IMG/VR virus record: IMGVR_UViG_3300009548_000009
Location: 1-53,217 of that record
Source: a virus
DNA length: 53,217 bases
Reading direction: 5' to 3' (one strand)
This document shows positions 7,004-14,620 of this stretch, one piece after another. The first letter of the stretch is position 1; each line of letters starts with the position of its first letter. A program made the position numbers and the translations under genes. The notes beneath the pieces are model-generated. The model searched no databases. It saw only the letters and a program-made list of their open reading frames with translations, and was not told where the DNA came from.

Positions 7004-7191
7004 TTTCCAGCCTCTTCTTCCTCACACTCACCTTCAAAATAATTTTTATCTTTATCAATCAAACCGAGTTTCTTTAATTTACATTCATCATCCTTAGAAG
7101 CGGGTAAGGTAACGTCAAAGCCTAACTCGTCATCTTCATCACTAAGCCAGCTAATATGGTATTTATTTAGATGTATCTTGTCTTTGGTCAT
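7000..7191 (-). CDS. Small acidic hypothetical protein
   Basis: A 63-residue acidic protein starting MTKDKIHLNKYHISWLSDED and ending EEEEAGK within the junction element. ATGA overlap with the next gene. No family is recognised. Confidence 0.55.
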   Translation of the reverse strand: MTKDKIHLNKYHISWLSDEDDELGFDVTLPASKDDECKLKKLGLIDKDKNYFEGECEEEEAGK

Positions 7192-7194
7192 TTT

Positions 7195-7443
7195 TCAGCC
7201 CCCATGGTCAAACACAAAAGGTTCTCCGTTTATGATGCCACAGCCAAAACCTTTACCTCCCGTTACCATACCAACATTGCCAACCCCACAACTCATGTAA
7301 CATTCGCGGTGATAATGGTAGTATGTGCCGTGCCGGTTAAATGTTGGATAGTTATTTGAGATATCATCGGTAACGTATTCTATATCATCACCTGTGATTA
7401 ATCTACCACAGATTATACAGGAACTTGGTTTAAAAATCATCAT
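7195..7443 (-). CDS. Small zinc-binding protein
   Basis: An 82-residue protein with CIICGRLI near the N-terminus and a His/Cys cluster (HYHRECYMSCG) about 40 residues later, suggesting a treble-clef or zinc ribbon. The C-terminus is Gly-rich. It ends HGG, using the junction element in the frame where TGA precedes the next ATG by three bases. Confidence 0.6.
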   Translation of the reverse strand: MMIFKPSSCIICGRLITGDDIEYVTDDISNNYPTFNRHGTYYHYHRECYMSCGVGNVGMVTGGKGFGCGIINGEPFVFDHGG

Positions 7444-7679
7444 TTTTCAGCCTCTTTTTCTTTTCTTCTTTTCAATATTTCCTCTATTTTGTCAAGTTGT
7501 AATAACCAAAGGCGTACTGACTTTTTATCCCAAGTCATTTTTTCAGCCTCTTTTTCTTGCCTAATTATAAAGTTCGCCATTAGTTTTTCGATGAATATAC
7601 AATCCTCTACATTTCTATTACGCTTACCCGTAAGCCCGTTGAAATCCCCACAATATCTACACCTATTATAGGCAGTCAT
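7440..7679 (-). CDS. Apparent one-base fusion of two tiny genes
   Basis: A 79-residue frame with an internal copy of the junction: residues 41 to 48 read RQEKEAEK and are followed immediately by Met-Thr. Elsewhere the junction has five A residues between GCTG and TG; here there are six, so the stop is lost and the two genes read through. The first part (47 residues) has a CxxC knuckle, the second (32 residues) is a charged helix also ending KEKEAEK. Internal initiation at the second Met, at 7538, remains likely because the Shine-Dalgarno GAGG is intact. Confidence 0.6.
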   Translation of the reverse strand: MTAYNRCRYCGDFNGLTGKRNRNVEDCIFIEKLMANFIIRQEKEAEKMTWDKKSVRLWLLQLDKIEEILKRRKEKEAEK

Positions 7680-7875
7680 TTTTCAGCCTCTTTTCATATT
7701 TGCTACAACTAATATCAATAAAGTTAGGGGGAGACGTTACCCAAAATGTGCCGCCGATGGTGCACTCAATATCCAAATCACCACCCCAATCTGCCGTTAC
7801 GAGCCAAGGACTTTTGCAATTCTTACAGGACTGACAGAGTATTGGTTTATCATCTGTACATTCGTTATCAGTCAT
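7666..7875 (-). CDS. Small cysteine-rich protein
   Basis: A 69-residue protein with CQSCKNCKS and later Cys residues (IECTIGG, ISCSKY), a probable zinc site. It reads through the junction element in the third frame (RLKND), ending 14 bases inside the next gene. No family is recognised. Confidence 0.55.
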   Translation of the reverse strand: MTDNECTDDKPILCQSCKNCKSPWLVTADWGGDLDIECTIGGTFWVTSPPNFIDISCSKYEKRLKNDCL

Positions 7876-8074
7876 TTTTCAGCCTCTCTTTCACCCCGTA
7901 TTCATACGGTTTCCACTCACCCGGCAACATCCCCTTTAGCTTCTGTAAAAAATCACCCCTATCTTCATAACTGATTTGCAGTACTTCTTCTATCGTCGCA
8001 TTGTTAAATGCCATTTCTACTGCGCTGATTATCATGCTATTCAACTTATCTGACCTTGTCTGCTTTTTAGTCAT
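7868..8074 (-). CDS. Small hypothetical protein
   Basis: A 68-residue helical protein starting MTKKQTRSDKLNSMIISAVE and ending KERLKND, again reading the junction element in its third frame. It has no cysteines. Function unknown. Confidence 0.55.
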   Translation of the reverse strand: MTKKQTRSDKLNSMIISAVEMAFNNATIEEVLQISYEDRGDFLQKLKGMLPGEWKPYEYGVKERLKND

Positions 8075-8193
8075 TTTTCAGCCTCTTTTTCCTTCGTTAA
8101 ATCTAATACCTTATTGGTATTTTCACCACACAGCCACGGTTCACTATCAAAACAGCGATACCTGCAAAACGTACAAACTGATTCAAAAGTCAT
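8071..8193 (-). CDS. Tiny cysteine-rich protein
   Basis: A 40-residue protein starting MTFESVCTFCRYRCFDSEPW with CxxC, two further cysteines and the terminal KEKEAEK of the junction. Its start overlaps the DUF998-like gene by 11 bases. Possible zinc knuckle. Confidence 0.55.
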   Translation of the reverse strand: MTFESVCTFCRYRCFDSEPWLCGENTNKVLDLTKEKEAEK

Positions 8194-8779
8194 CTTTTAC
8201 TCTCCTCAAACTCAGCTTCGGATGTAAGTCCATCAGTGCAGCGCCTAATCCAACTTCCCATACAATAAGCGGATAGAACATAACCCGTTCCATGCCGCCT
8301 GTGCCTAACAGACCTGAAAACATCAAAGCGCCGCCTGCAAGCGTGATAATGCCTAATACTATCGAGACGTACGTAAACGGCGGATTAAACCGCTTGTAAA
8401 AGAAAAGCATAACGATTGCGCCAAATACGACTATCAACATTGCAGATGAAATATGCAGATACGGTGCATATTTAAATGGATGCAGCGAAGGGAATACCCC
8501 TACGCCAATTTGACCTAAGCAGGATATACATAAAAGCCCAGTGAATCGGCTGCCGAGCGTTTTACGTACCAGCAGCGCGCCTATTAGTGCGAGTGATCCA
8601 GCGGTTACAAGTGTAATGCCGAAAAGTAGTATCGTTGGCGACAGCGCACCCAGTTCACTGATCGTATCTAAGCGCACCGAATAGGTAGGGTTTAACGCTT
8701 CCATAACAGGTATAAGCAATAGTCCTAAAAATCCGGCCAAGAAAATTAGAGTGCCGCCGAGTTGTTGTTTATCAGTCAT
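8183..8779 (-). CDS. DUF998-type integral membrane protein
   Basis: A 198-residue protein with about six hydrophobic segments. The ISELGA motif after the first segment, and the spacing of TMs with the conserved PSLHPFKYAPYLH loop, fit the DUF998 family. Those are widespread archaeal and bacterial membrane proteins of unknown biochemical role. I place the start at the ATG at 8779 (MTDKQQ), which overlaps the upstream gene by 8 bases and has a G-rich stretch 12 bases before it. It is unusual for a virus and probably host-derived. Confidence 0.7.
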   Translation of the reverse strand: MTDKQQLGGTLIFLAGFLGLLLIPVMEALNPTYSVRLDTISELGALSPTILLFGITLVTAGSLALIGALLVRKTLGSRFTGLLCISCLGQIGVGVFPSLHPFKYAPYLHISSAMLIVVFGAIVMLFFYKRFNPPFTYVSIVLGIITLAGGALMFSGLLGTGGMERVMFYPLIVWEVGLGAALMDLHPKLSLRRVKDDF

Positions 8780-9008
8780 CGCTCGAATAAACCCCCGTTT
8801 CATTTTCGTCGCTTACATCGTGCGGCCATGTTCTAGCGATAACGATGCGCTCTATGCTGCCATCCTTGCGCTTAAAGATGTAACCAATGCGTCCAGGGTA
8901 TAATACATCAAGTTTATCGAAGTCGGTATCGCCTGGATATACTACCCTGAATAACTCCAGCGGCCCCCATCGCTTTGGGTTTACTTCTGCGATTGTATCT
9001 TCTGCCAT
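8772..9008 (-). CDS. Small hypothetical protein
   Basis: A 78-residue soluble protein starting MAEDTIAEVNPKRWGPLELF with predicted beta strands around GRIGYIFKRKDGSIERIVIA. No family is recognised. Coupled to the DUF998 gene by a short overlap. Confidence 0.55.
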   Translation of the reverse strand: MAEDTIAEVNPKRWGPLELFRVVYPGDTDFDKLDVLYPGRIGYIFKRKDGSIERIVIARTWPHDVSDENETGVYSSDD

Positions 9009-9014
9009 TGCCTC

Positions 9015-9263
9015 TCAAATATGTTTAACAGTTTTGCCGTTGCCGAACGTACAACTCACGGCTTTCTTTGTTCGAGATATGAAATGCACGCAGTCGTAAC
9101 AGTTTCTAATTGACCGCGTACCCGTAGTTAATGAGTTCTTACCTGGCCATGGACACGGTACTTTGCCTATATTCTCTGAGGCCCCTGACCATTGGATCGG
9201 AACTTCATGTGTTGCTTCTATCGAGCTCGTGTTAGCCCGCCTCACCTTTGGCTGTGTTACCAT
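9015..9263 (-). CDS. Small cysteine-containing hypothetical protein
   Basis: An 82-residue protein with PCPWPG, CYDCVHF and SCTFG segments that give a CxxC pair plus flanking cysteines. Possible metal binding. Function unknown. Confidence 0.5.
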   Translation of the reverse strand: MVTQPKVRRANTSSIEATHEVPIQWSGASENIGKVPCPWPGKNSLTTGTRSIRNCYDCVHFISRTKKAVSCTFGNGKTVKHI

Positions 9264-9282
9264 CTTTAAACCTTTAAACAGA

Positions 9283-9612
9283 TCACCTCATAACCGTACC
9301 CATCACGATTAAAATTGCTCCTAAGAGCGCCCTAAAGACGCGCCCACCGTCGCGCATTATGTTGTGCACCTGGCCCTGTTCTATGTAGATACTACCTACA
9401 CCGTCCATGATAATCCAAACTCCTAGACCTACTAATAGCGCCCAGCCCCAGGTTCCGAGGCCTAAGAACGCCATGCACATTAGCGTTACGCCGATGTACG
9501 ACCGTATGATGCGACCGCCATCGAAAACCCAACCGTGAGCTCCTTTCGCTGCGATGCTAACTATCCCATCTAAGAAAAGGATGAGCCCTATTAATGCTGC
9601 TAACCAGATCAT
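9283..9612 (-). CDS. Four-helix membrane protein with an internal duplication
   Basis: A 109-residue protein with four hydrophobic segments that divide into two similar halves. The first half has LDGIVSI then VFDGGRIIRSYIGVTL. The second has MDGVGSI then MRDGGRVFRALLGAIL. The repeat suggests gene duplication and a pseudo-twofold fold. A GGGAG-like Shine-Dalgarno precedes the ATG. No family is recognised. Confidence 0.6.
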   Translation of the reverse strand: MIWLAALIGLILFLDGIVSIAAKGAHGWVFDGGRIIRSYIGVTLMCMAFLGLGTWGWALLVGLGVWIIMDGVGSIYIEQGQVHNIMRDGGRVFRALLGAILIVMGTVMR

Positions 9613-9615
9613 TTT

Positions 9616-9732
9616 TTACTCCCAACACATCGGATAGTACCAGTACCACTCCACTAATGAAGGGTCTACAGGGTCACGACGACCAGCTGGAATGGGCCAT
9701 TCTTTCTTTTCTTTTTGTTCTGTGTTAGTCAT
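9616..9732 (-). CDS. Tiny hypothetical protein
   Basis: A 38-residue protein starting MTNTEQKEKKEWPIPAGRRD, ending in a Trp/Tyr-rich tail (VEWYWYYPMCWE). ATGA overlap with the upstream gene, and its end supplies GGGAG for the next gene. Confidence 0.5.
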   Translation of the reverse strand: MTNTEQKEKKEWPIPAGRRDPVDPSLVEWYWYYPMCWE

Positions 9733-9944
9733 TTTTCAGCCTCTTTTTCTATAAGTTCTGAGTCTACGCATTGATAACAATAGTGAATATTTTTACTCCA
9801 TGGTGGGAGCCACAACTCTCCTTTAAATGGGTGGAAATAGTCACCGCGACAAACATCATAGCCAAAACGACAGGATTTCAATGGCTTATGTTGCTTGCTC
9901 CATAATGGTATTTCTATATTAGTACGATTACATCTCCACTTCAT
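9729..9944 (-). CDS. Small zinc-binding protein
   Basis: A 71-residue protein with cysteines at CNRTN, SCRFGYDVC and CYQCVD, and terminal IEKEAEK from the junction element. Probable zinc ribbon; function unknown. Confidence 0.55.
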   Translation of the reverse strand: MKWRCNRTNIEIPLWSKQHKPLKSCRFGYDVCRGDYFHPFKGELWLPPWSKNIHYCYQCVDSELIEKEAEK

Positions 9945-9947
9945 TTT

Positions 9948-10139
9948 TCAGCCCTCTTTTTTACATTTGTTCCATTCTTTTAAAACCGCGTTATTTTCAT
10001 TCTCTAATACCGGAATAGGCACAACGCTCTGGCAATAAGGACAAAGCACGTACGTCTTATCTCCGTCAAATGTCAGGTAGTGCTTTGGTATTATTGGCTT
10101 CCTGCATTTCTGATTTTGGCATTTGATAGGGGCGTTCAC
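9948..10139 (-). CDS. Small zinc-ribbon protein
   Basis: A 63-residue protein with CQNQKCRKPI and CPYCQSV about 25 residues apart, a classic two-knuckle zinc ribbon. The start is GTG. It ends CKKEG, using the junction DNA in the shifted frame. Confidence 0.55.
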   Translation of the reverse strand: MNAPIKCQNQKCRKPIIPKHYLTFDGDKTYVLCPYCQSVVPIPVLENENNAVLKEWNKCKKEG

Positions 10140-10140
10140 C

Positions 10141-10290
10141 TTAGCTTATCTCTTTAAGGATCTCGTCAAGCAATTTATGCCGCTTGTCCAACTCGCAATA
10201 ACTGCACCATAGTATTCCATCAACATAAACAGCATGCCCAGAAACGTGCTCGCCGCATCTATTACAGCGCCCAAATGTTAGTTCAGACAT
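10141..10290 (-). CDS. Tiny zinc-ribbon protein
   Basis: A 49-residue protein starting MSELTFGRCNRCGEHVSGHA with a second knuckle CSYCEL, then a basic helical tail. Overlaps the upstream gene by 8 bases. Similar in plan to the CxxCGREI proteins of this region. Confidence 0.6.
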   Translation of the reverse strand: MSELTFGRCNRCGEHVSGHAVYVDGILWCSYCELDKRHKLLDEILKEIS

Positions 10291-10477
10291 CTTTTACTCC
10301 TTTTTGTTTACACCGTATCCATTCGTGCTCAGGACAGTACTTGCGTTGCCTCCAGCCTTTAACCCGAACATAAAACTTGCCTTCCCATCGTCCTTTTTCG
10401 ACTTTTATTGGTGTGCTGCATCCTGGATAAGCGCATTTTTTAATGATAATATGGCGCTTGTCGACAGTCATTGGCAT
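10283..10477 (-). CDS. Small zinc-binding protein
   Basis: A 64-residue basic protein with CAYPGCSTPI and YCPEHEWIRC segments, resembling a treble-clef half-site. Its ATG follows the stop of the HNH gene with no spacer (TAAATG). Confidence 0.55.
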   Translation of the reverse strand: MPMTVDKRHIIIKKCAYPGCSTPIKVEKGRWEGKFYVRVKGWRQRKYCPEHEWIRCKQKGVKDV

Positions 10478-11254
10478 TTATTCTTCCCTACTAGACGTCA
10501 TCATTATCCCCATGAATTCAGCTTCAGTTTGTATTCCTTTTCGAGCATTGCATTCTCGACATGCGAGCGCTACATTCGTTATATCATTAGAGCCGCCGCG
10601 TGATATAGGGATCTTGTGTTCTATTTCAAAATAATATTCGAGAGTACCGTTAATAAAAAATGATGCCCCACAATAATAGCAGCGGTGATTTTGTTGATCG
10701 GCTAAAGCTAAGACGTCTTTTTGTTTAACCACACCTTCATTCTGACGCGCTTTTACTCTTCGTCGGTGCGTGGCAATCTTCTTAATTGCTGCATATTTAA
10801 TATGGTTCTTCTTTTTACTCTCTATCGCAGATAAATTATCTGCTTTTCTTTGGCAGTCGCTACAACGCTTTTTTAGCGGGCTTCGTGCCATTAATATTAT
10901 TCCACAATCAATGCATTTAATCTCTTTATGAAATGGTCCTTTGTAGTTGTATGTCCTTATATGAAAATTCCAAGCTTTTTCTGCAGATATAGCAGTTGAA
11001 CATGAATGACAATATCTTCTATTCTTACCAGGTCCTGATAAAAGCATTATAGTACCACATTTTACGCACGGCTTAATCCTCGGTAAGCGAGGTTTATAAT
11101 AATATTTTGAACCCCCTTCGCGTTCTCTTTTTGCTCGCATTAATTCTGCATTGACTTTCTTCCTACACTCATCGCAATATTTTCTGAGCTTTGAGCGCCA
11201 ATACAAAGTCATAACCTTGCCGCAGTGCTCACATGTTTTTATTAGCGGTTCCAT
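10478..11254 (-). CDS. HNH endonuclease with three N-terminal zinc ribbons
   Basis: A 258-residue protein. Three similar zinc ribbons occupy residues 1 to 135 (CEHCGKVM to CDEC; CVKCGTIM to CHSC; CIDCGIIL to CSDC). A basic linker follows, then an HNH nuclease near the C-terminus: HRCYYCGASF, FEIEHKIPISRGG, NVALACRECNARKG. The last block has the catalytic His and structural cysteines of the McrA-like HNH class. It follows directly on the stop of the Mu gpF-like gene (TAGATG). It may be a homing nuclease or a DNA-processing enzyme; the triple zinc array probably binds DNA. Confidence 0.8.
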   Translation of the reverse strand: MEPLIKTCEHCGKVMTLYWRSKLRKYCDECRKKVNAELMRAKREREGGSKYYYKPRLPRIKPCVKCGTIMLLSGPGKNRRYCHSCSTAISAEKAWNFHIRTYNYKGPFHKEIKCIDCGIILMARSPLKKRCSDCQRKADNLSAIESKKKNHIKYAAIKKIATHRRRVKARQNEGVVKQKDVLALADQQNHRCYYCGASFFINGTLEYYFEIEHKIPISRGGSNDITNVALACRECNARKGIQTEAEFMGIMMTSSREE

Positions 11255-12127
11255 CTATTCTTCCTCTGGTAGCGCCATGCTTGCCTCACCTAGTGCTGAT
11301 TCTTCCTCTTCTGGTGATAGTTCGCTTTCTTCTTCTGAGGGCCCCGTCGAATATTCTAAGACGCACATACAATTAATGGTTTCAGAAGCTGGGCCGCTTG
11401 GATCACCAGGATATGCCAAATCGCCGTCTTCAAGTTCAAAAACGTCATCTATTGCGATTTCTGTGCCTTCAATTTCCTCGTGGCTAGGGCGTGGGTTTCC
11501 AGATGTAGTCCACCAAATTTTTGTTGCTCCGTCTGGAAGCAAGTCTTTAGCAGTTTCATTGCTCGCGTAAGAATATGCCCCGTGCGTCTCAGTAGTCGCA
11601 ATTGTACGCGCCCTACTATCTGATACATTATCAAAATCATCTACTAGATCATCGGCTATCTCGTCCTGTGTCTTACCCTCACTTACACCGCTTCTTAACG
11701 TATTCGCTAACCACTCCTGGTCTGTGTCAGTTATCCCATCAATCTTAGTTCCTGCGTGCTGATCCATCCATTCATCTGCATAATCCTGATAATCCTTTTG
11801 AATTATTTCCTCTGTCTTTTTAACTGGATTATGATGTTCTTTTACAAAGTCTTCAGCTTCCTCAGCGGCGTTGAGCCATACTTGCTTGAGTGCTCGAGAC
11901 CACATAGGTTTAAAGTTCACTTTGAAGAATAACGGTAAGCCTTCTATCGCCATTTTTGGTGTCCTTGAACGGACATAGCGTAAAATCAAAGGTTTCTGTT
12001 TGCGATAGACGGCGCGTATGATATTGTAGTTCTGACCGCCGTGAAACGCTCCTTTAGAGTCTTCACGTCCTATGATATTGTTCATGAGGAGTTTATGCCT
12101 GTGGATCAAGTTGGTTTTGCTTGCCAT
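11255..12127 (-). CDS. Phage head morphogenesis protein, Mu gpF / SPP1 gp7-like
   Basis: A 290-residue protein. The C-terminal half carries the family hallmark: SRARTIATTETHGAY, then WWTTSGNPRPSHEEIEGTEI, an acidic loop, and ETINCMCVLEY. Members are minor head proteins that associate with the portal or enter the capsid. The final 30 residues are Glu/Ser-rich. It lies in the accessory region, far from the portal (about 14 kb even on a circular map), whereas the family usually sits next to the portal gene. The N-terminal 35 bases overlap the upstream zinc-protein gene; a start at Met15 would remove the overlap but has no ribosome site. Confidence 0.8.
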   Translation of the reverse strand: MASKTNLIHRHKLLMNNIIGREDSKGAFHGGQNYNIIRAVYRKQKPLILRYVRSRTPKMAIEGLPLFFKVNFKPMWSRALKQVWLNAAEEAEDFVKEHHNPVKKTEEIIQKDYQDYADEWMDQHAGTKIDGITDTDQEWLANTLRSGVSEGKTQDEIADDLVDDFDNVSDSRARTIATTETHGAYSYASNETAKDLLPDGATKIWWTTSGNPRPSHEEIEGTEIAIDDVFELEDGDLAYPGDPSGPASETINCMCVLEYSTGPSEEESELSPEEEESALGEASMALPEEE

Positions 12128-12758
12128 TTGTTCTTAGTTTATGTTTTGAGGCACGTTCTGAGGCACGTTCTAAAACAAAAGTAAGTCTTTGAATCGTTTC
12201 CTCTTTGAGGGCGCTTCTCTGTTCGTAATAATCCCACCACTCTTTAGCTGTGTTTACTTCGATTTGCAGTTGTTCAATGAGTGCGTCTTTCCGCCTGATC
12301 TCTTCTCTTTGGTTTCTGGTTAGTATCGTAAGAGTTTTTGCTCTAGCTTTCGGAGCACACCTATTATGAAAACGTGCATTAGAAACTTTTGCTTTACCTG
12401 GTTTTTTACAATATTCACAAATAAATTTTTTTAAAGGCTTGTTCGCGTACCACCGGCGCTCCCTTTCTAGGTAATATTCTCTATAACTCAAATCTTCTTT
12501 TATCCTTATCTTTGTTGCAGCCTCCTCTAAAAGACGACCGCAATAGTAGCAAAAATCAGTATTACTATTATTATTCCAATAACTGTTCTTACACCGAAGG
12601 CATATTCGTTCTCTAATGTTTTTCCCATGTGCTGAGTGATACTTACCTCTACATTCGGGATTGCAAAAATGCCTCTTGAGTCCTAGCTCGGACGAGCTAA
12701 TTTCTATTTCTTTTCCACACCAATCACAATTGACTATAACTGTCTTACGTAGCACCAT
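12093..12758 (-). CDS. Zinc-ribbon and coiled-coil protein
   Basis: A 221-residue basic protein with successive knuckles CDWCGKEI to CNPEC, CLRCKN to CYYCG and CEYCKK. The last 90 residues are a charged helical segment rich in Arg, Glu and Gln, a probable coiled coil. The knuckle pattern is like that of the HNH protein two genes on. It is the first gene after the terminator near 12.8 kb. Function unknown; nucleic acid binding is likely. Confidence 0.6.
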   Translation of the reverse strand: MVLRKTVIVNCDWCGKEIEISSSELGLKRHFCNPECRGKYHSAHGKNIRERICLRCKNSYWNNNSNTDFCYYCGRLLEEAATKIRIKEDLSYREYYLERERRWYANKPLKKFICEYCKKPGKAKVSNARFHNRCAPKARAKTLTILTRNQREEIRRKDALIEQLQIEVNTAKEWWDYYEQRSALKEETIQRLTFVLERASERASKHKLRTNGKQNQLDPQA

Positions 12759-12770
12759 TCTGTGCCCCCT

Positions 12771-12799
12771 AAAAAGGAAAAAGCCGCATAAAGCGGCTT
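12771..12799 (-). terminator. Hairpin plus U-tract terminator
   Basis: On the minus strand a seven-base-pair stem AAGCCGC/GCGGCTT with a five-base loop is followed by TTTCCTTTTT. The stem begins in the stop codon of the 280-residue gene. It has the form of a bacterial rho-independent terminator; in archaea the U-tract alone could suffice. Confidence 0.75.
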
Positions 12800-13640
12800 A
12801 TCGCTCACATCCTTTCGTGAACCAACCATATTCTGGTCTCCAACAATCCTGGCGTTCCTGTATTGGCTCAATTACTAAAGGAGGTTCTTTTTGATCGCCT
12901 ACTGCCTTTGCTTGCACGAACTTACTCTGGTCAAATACGTCTCTAAGGTGCTCAGTAAATCCTTCTATTCCCTCCTCATCTAGCGTTAATTTGCCAGAAC
13001 TGTAGATCTTTATATATTGAGTGGGGAGTTTATCACCCTTCCCGCGCATCCATTCCCGATATATACGCACCTCTGCCACATCAAGAATGCCTGGCTGCAT
13101 GTGATAATGACGCATTTCTTGTTGGTGTTGCTCGGTTATTGCTTTCTTGACGCTTTCGTCGTCGAGAAACAACATGTTAGAAAGCGGCGTGTTCTTCATG
13201 CTCACTGCATATTCCGTGTCTGGATGAAAGCGTTTTGCTCCCTCCTTTTTATTGAGCACGTCGCCTAGGTCTGGCATCTTTCCTCTCACCACTATATTGT
13301 GAATGGTCAGGTCGTCGCAATGGCTCTGTCTGATATAATCGATTGTTTCGTTCACTGGGAACTCAGCTCTCTCTTTACTTCGTCTAACGTCGTAGGTTAC
13401 CCCAACGTCTTCGACGCACTTCACTTTATGTCGTAGGAATTGAGGGAGGTCTGATTCTATCGGTTCGTTGTTCTTTAGCCAACCGCGCGATGCCATCAAG
13501 CGCAGTATCTTTTCTTGTTTCACCATCGGAATGATGCGGGTGAAGCAATTCGACGCAATGAACGACTCGGTTTTGATCTTCTTGTACAAAAGATTCGCAT
13601 CGGTCGTCGTTGCGACGCTTCGTTCGTCTATTTCATTCAT
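12798..13640 (-). CDS. Hypothetical protein before terminator
   Basis: A 280-residue soluble protein starting MNEIDERSVATTTDANLLYK. It is mixed alpha/beta with no cysteine knuckles except near the C-terminus. No family is recognised. It is the last gene of a transcription unit, its stop being merged with the stem of a terminator hairpin. Confidence 0.6.
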   Translation of the reverse strand: MNEIDERSVATTTDANLLYKKIKTESFIASNCFTRIIPMVKQEKILRLMASRGWLKNNEPIESDLPQFLRHKVKCVEDVGVTYDVRRSKERAEFPVNETIDYIRQSHCDDLTIHNIVVRGKMPDLGDVLNKKEGAKRFHPDTEYAVSMKNTPLSNMLFLDDESVKKAITEQHQQEMRHYHMQPGILDVAEVRIYREWMRGKGDKLPTQYIKIYSSGKLTLDEEGIEGFTEHLRDVFDQSKFVQAKAVGDQKEPPLVIEPIQERQDCWRPEYGWFTKGCER

Positions 13641-13704
13641 TGGTTTTTCAACTCTTTTTTTAAGTTAGGGGCTAACAGCCACATGACTACTAGCCTTTCC
13701 TACT

Positions 13705-13920
13705 TCATTTCAGCACTCCAAATACAATAACCACAGCCAGCACCCAGGGCACGATACAAAAAGCAACGGTCATCGCATGATCTTTTTTAGCATTCCGGTG
13801 TCGAAGGCAGTAGGAGCGGTAGCCCATTGGGATTAATCTGTTTATTCTAATATCCCTAATCTCTTCACGATAGCGTTCGATTCTTTTTTCTATTCTTTCA
13901 ATCTTTTTAGTCCTTTCCAT
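13705..13920 (-). CDS. Small coiled-coil protein with C-terminal membrane anchor
   Basis: A 71-residue protein. The first 30 residues are a highly charged helix (ERIEKRIERYREEIRDIRI); the last 22 are a single membrane segment. An AAGGAGG Shine-Dalgarno sits six or seven bases before the ATG. Function unknown. Confidence 0.6.
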   Translation of the reverse strand: MERTKKIERIEKRIERYREEIRDIRINRLIPMGYRSYCLRHRNAKKDHAMTVAFCIVPWVLAVVIVFGVLK

Positions 13921-14119
13921 TTAACCCCTCCTTATCTGAAATGTTCTGCAGTCTCATCATAACGCCCCACCCTCTGCTCAGCTTTTTCGGATCACCGGCA
14001 TAGGACGGGCATGCCTCGGTAAATGCGCTTATTGTTTCGCCTGTGTCCCTGCAGCGGATGTGTAGGTCTCTCAACGTATATGCCCGCCTGCAGGTGTGGC
14101 AGCGTTTTATTTTGGCCAT
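13907..14119 (-). CDS. Small zinc-binding protein, overlapping its paralogue
   Basis: A 70-residue protein starting MAKIKRCHTCRRAYTLRDLH, with CHTC, CRDTGE and CPSYAGD. The layout (CxxC, about 15 residues, C-x-x-G, about 12 residues, C-x-SYA) is the same as in the gene overlapping it in another frame, so the two look like tandem duplicates. Confidence 0.5.
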   Translation of the reverse strand: MAKIKRCHTCRRAYTLRDLHIRCRDTGETISAFTEACPSYAGDPKKLSRGWGVMMRLQNISDKEGLNGKD

Positions 14120-14273
14120 TTCTTGCATAAGAGTTACACAGTACAAGCGTTAGGTCTAAGCTTATTAGCTCCTCGTGCTCGGTAGGAAGGTTAAACCCTC
14201 GTGCTTTGCAGTAGTACGCATTATGTCGTATGACTGCGTTCGAGCAGCTGTTACACGGCGAAGGAAGCTTCAT
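13992..14273 (-). CDS. Small zinc-binding protein with a run-on C-terminus
   Basis: A 93-residue frame. Residues 1 to 52 are protein-like (CNSCSNAV, CKARGF, CNSYA) and resemble the next gene. The last 40 residues merely read the next gene out of frame, an overlap of 128 bases. This suggests that an original stop was lost, or that the ribosome normally shifts or restarts here. The paired CxxC layout argues for a zinc site. Confidence 0.5.
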   Translation of the reverse strand: MKLPSPCNSCSNAVIRHNAYYCKARGFNLPTEHEELISLDLTLVLCNSYARNGQNKTLPHLQAGIYVERPTHPLQGHRRNNKRIYRGMPVLCR

Positions 14274-14416
14274 TTTTCACCCTCTTTTATATTCGTATCC
14301 TGGTGCATCCATGCCTCTCTACAGGCTGAATGGATAGTGTACGGCATGGCATCCCTTACCCCACTATAATGTGGTTCGCGTGATTTTATCTCCCTGCCGC
14401 ATTGTTCGCACAGCAT
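14270..14416 (-). CDS. Tiny zinc protein (CxxCGREI family)
   Basis: A 48-residue protein starting MLCEQCGREIKSREPHYSGV, with a later lone CREAW. It ends IKEGEK in the junction element with an ATGA overlap. AAGAGG lies before the start. It resembles the 44-residue protein at 14922 to 15056. Confidence 0.6.
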   Translation of the reverse strand: MLCEQCGREIKSREPHYSGVRDAMPYTIHSACREAWMHQDTNIKEGEK

Positions 14417-14419
14417 GTT

Positions 14420-14620
14420 TTACCTCTTAAGATGGTACATAATCCGCCTACCGTCAGTTGTTGAGAGCCACATACCTACCTTTCCATCCTGGCGTAGTTG
14501 CAGTAAATACCTACATGTCGTAGGCTGCGAGGTCTTTGTTGCTTTTGCTAGTTCCCGGGAAGTACAGGGGCCTATTTGTGCCATTGCTGTAAGATAAAGA
14601 CTCTCAGAATAGAGCTTCAT
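14420..14620 (-). CDS. Winged-helix DNA-binding protein
   Basis: A 66-residue protein with helix-turn-helix ELAKATKTSQPTTCRYLLQL followed by a wing (GKVGMWLSTTDGRRIMYHL). This is the size of the bare winged-helix domain found in archaeal and phage regulators. A shorter start at Met13 is possible. Likely a local transcription regulator; targets unknown. Confidence 0.65.
   Translation of the reverse strand: MKLYSESLYLTAMAQIGPCTSRELAKATKTSQPTTCRYLLQLRQDGKVGMWLSTTDGRRIMYHLKR

Noticed and set aside
13017-13268. 83-codon plus-strand frame in the 280-residue gene
   Set aside because: Antisense shadow with no supporting start signal.
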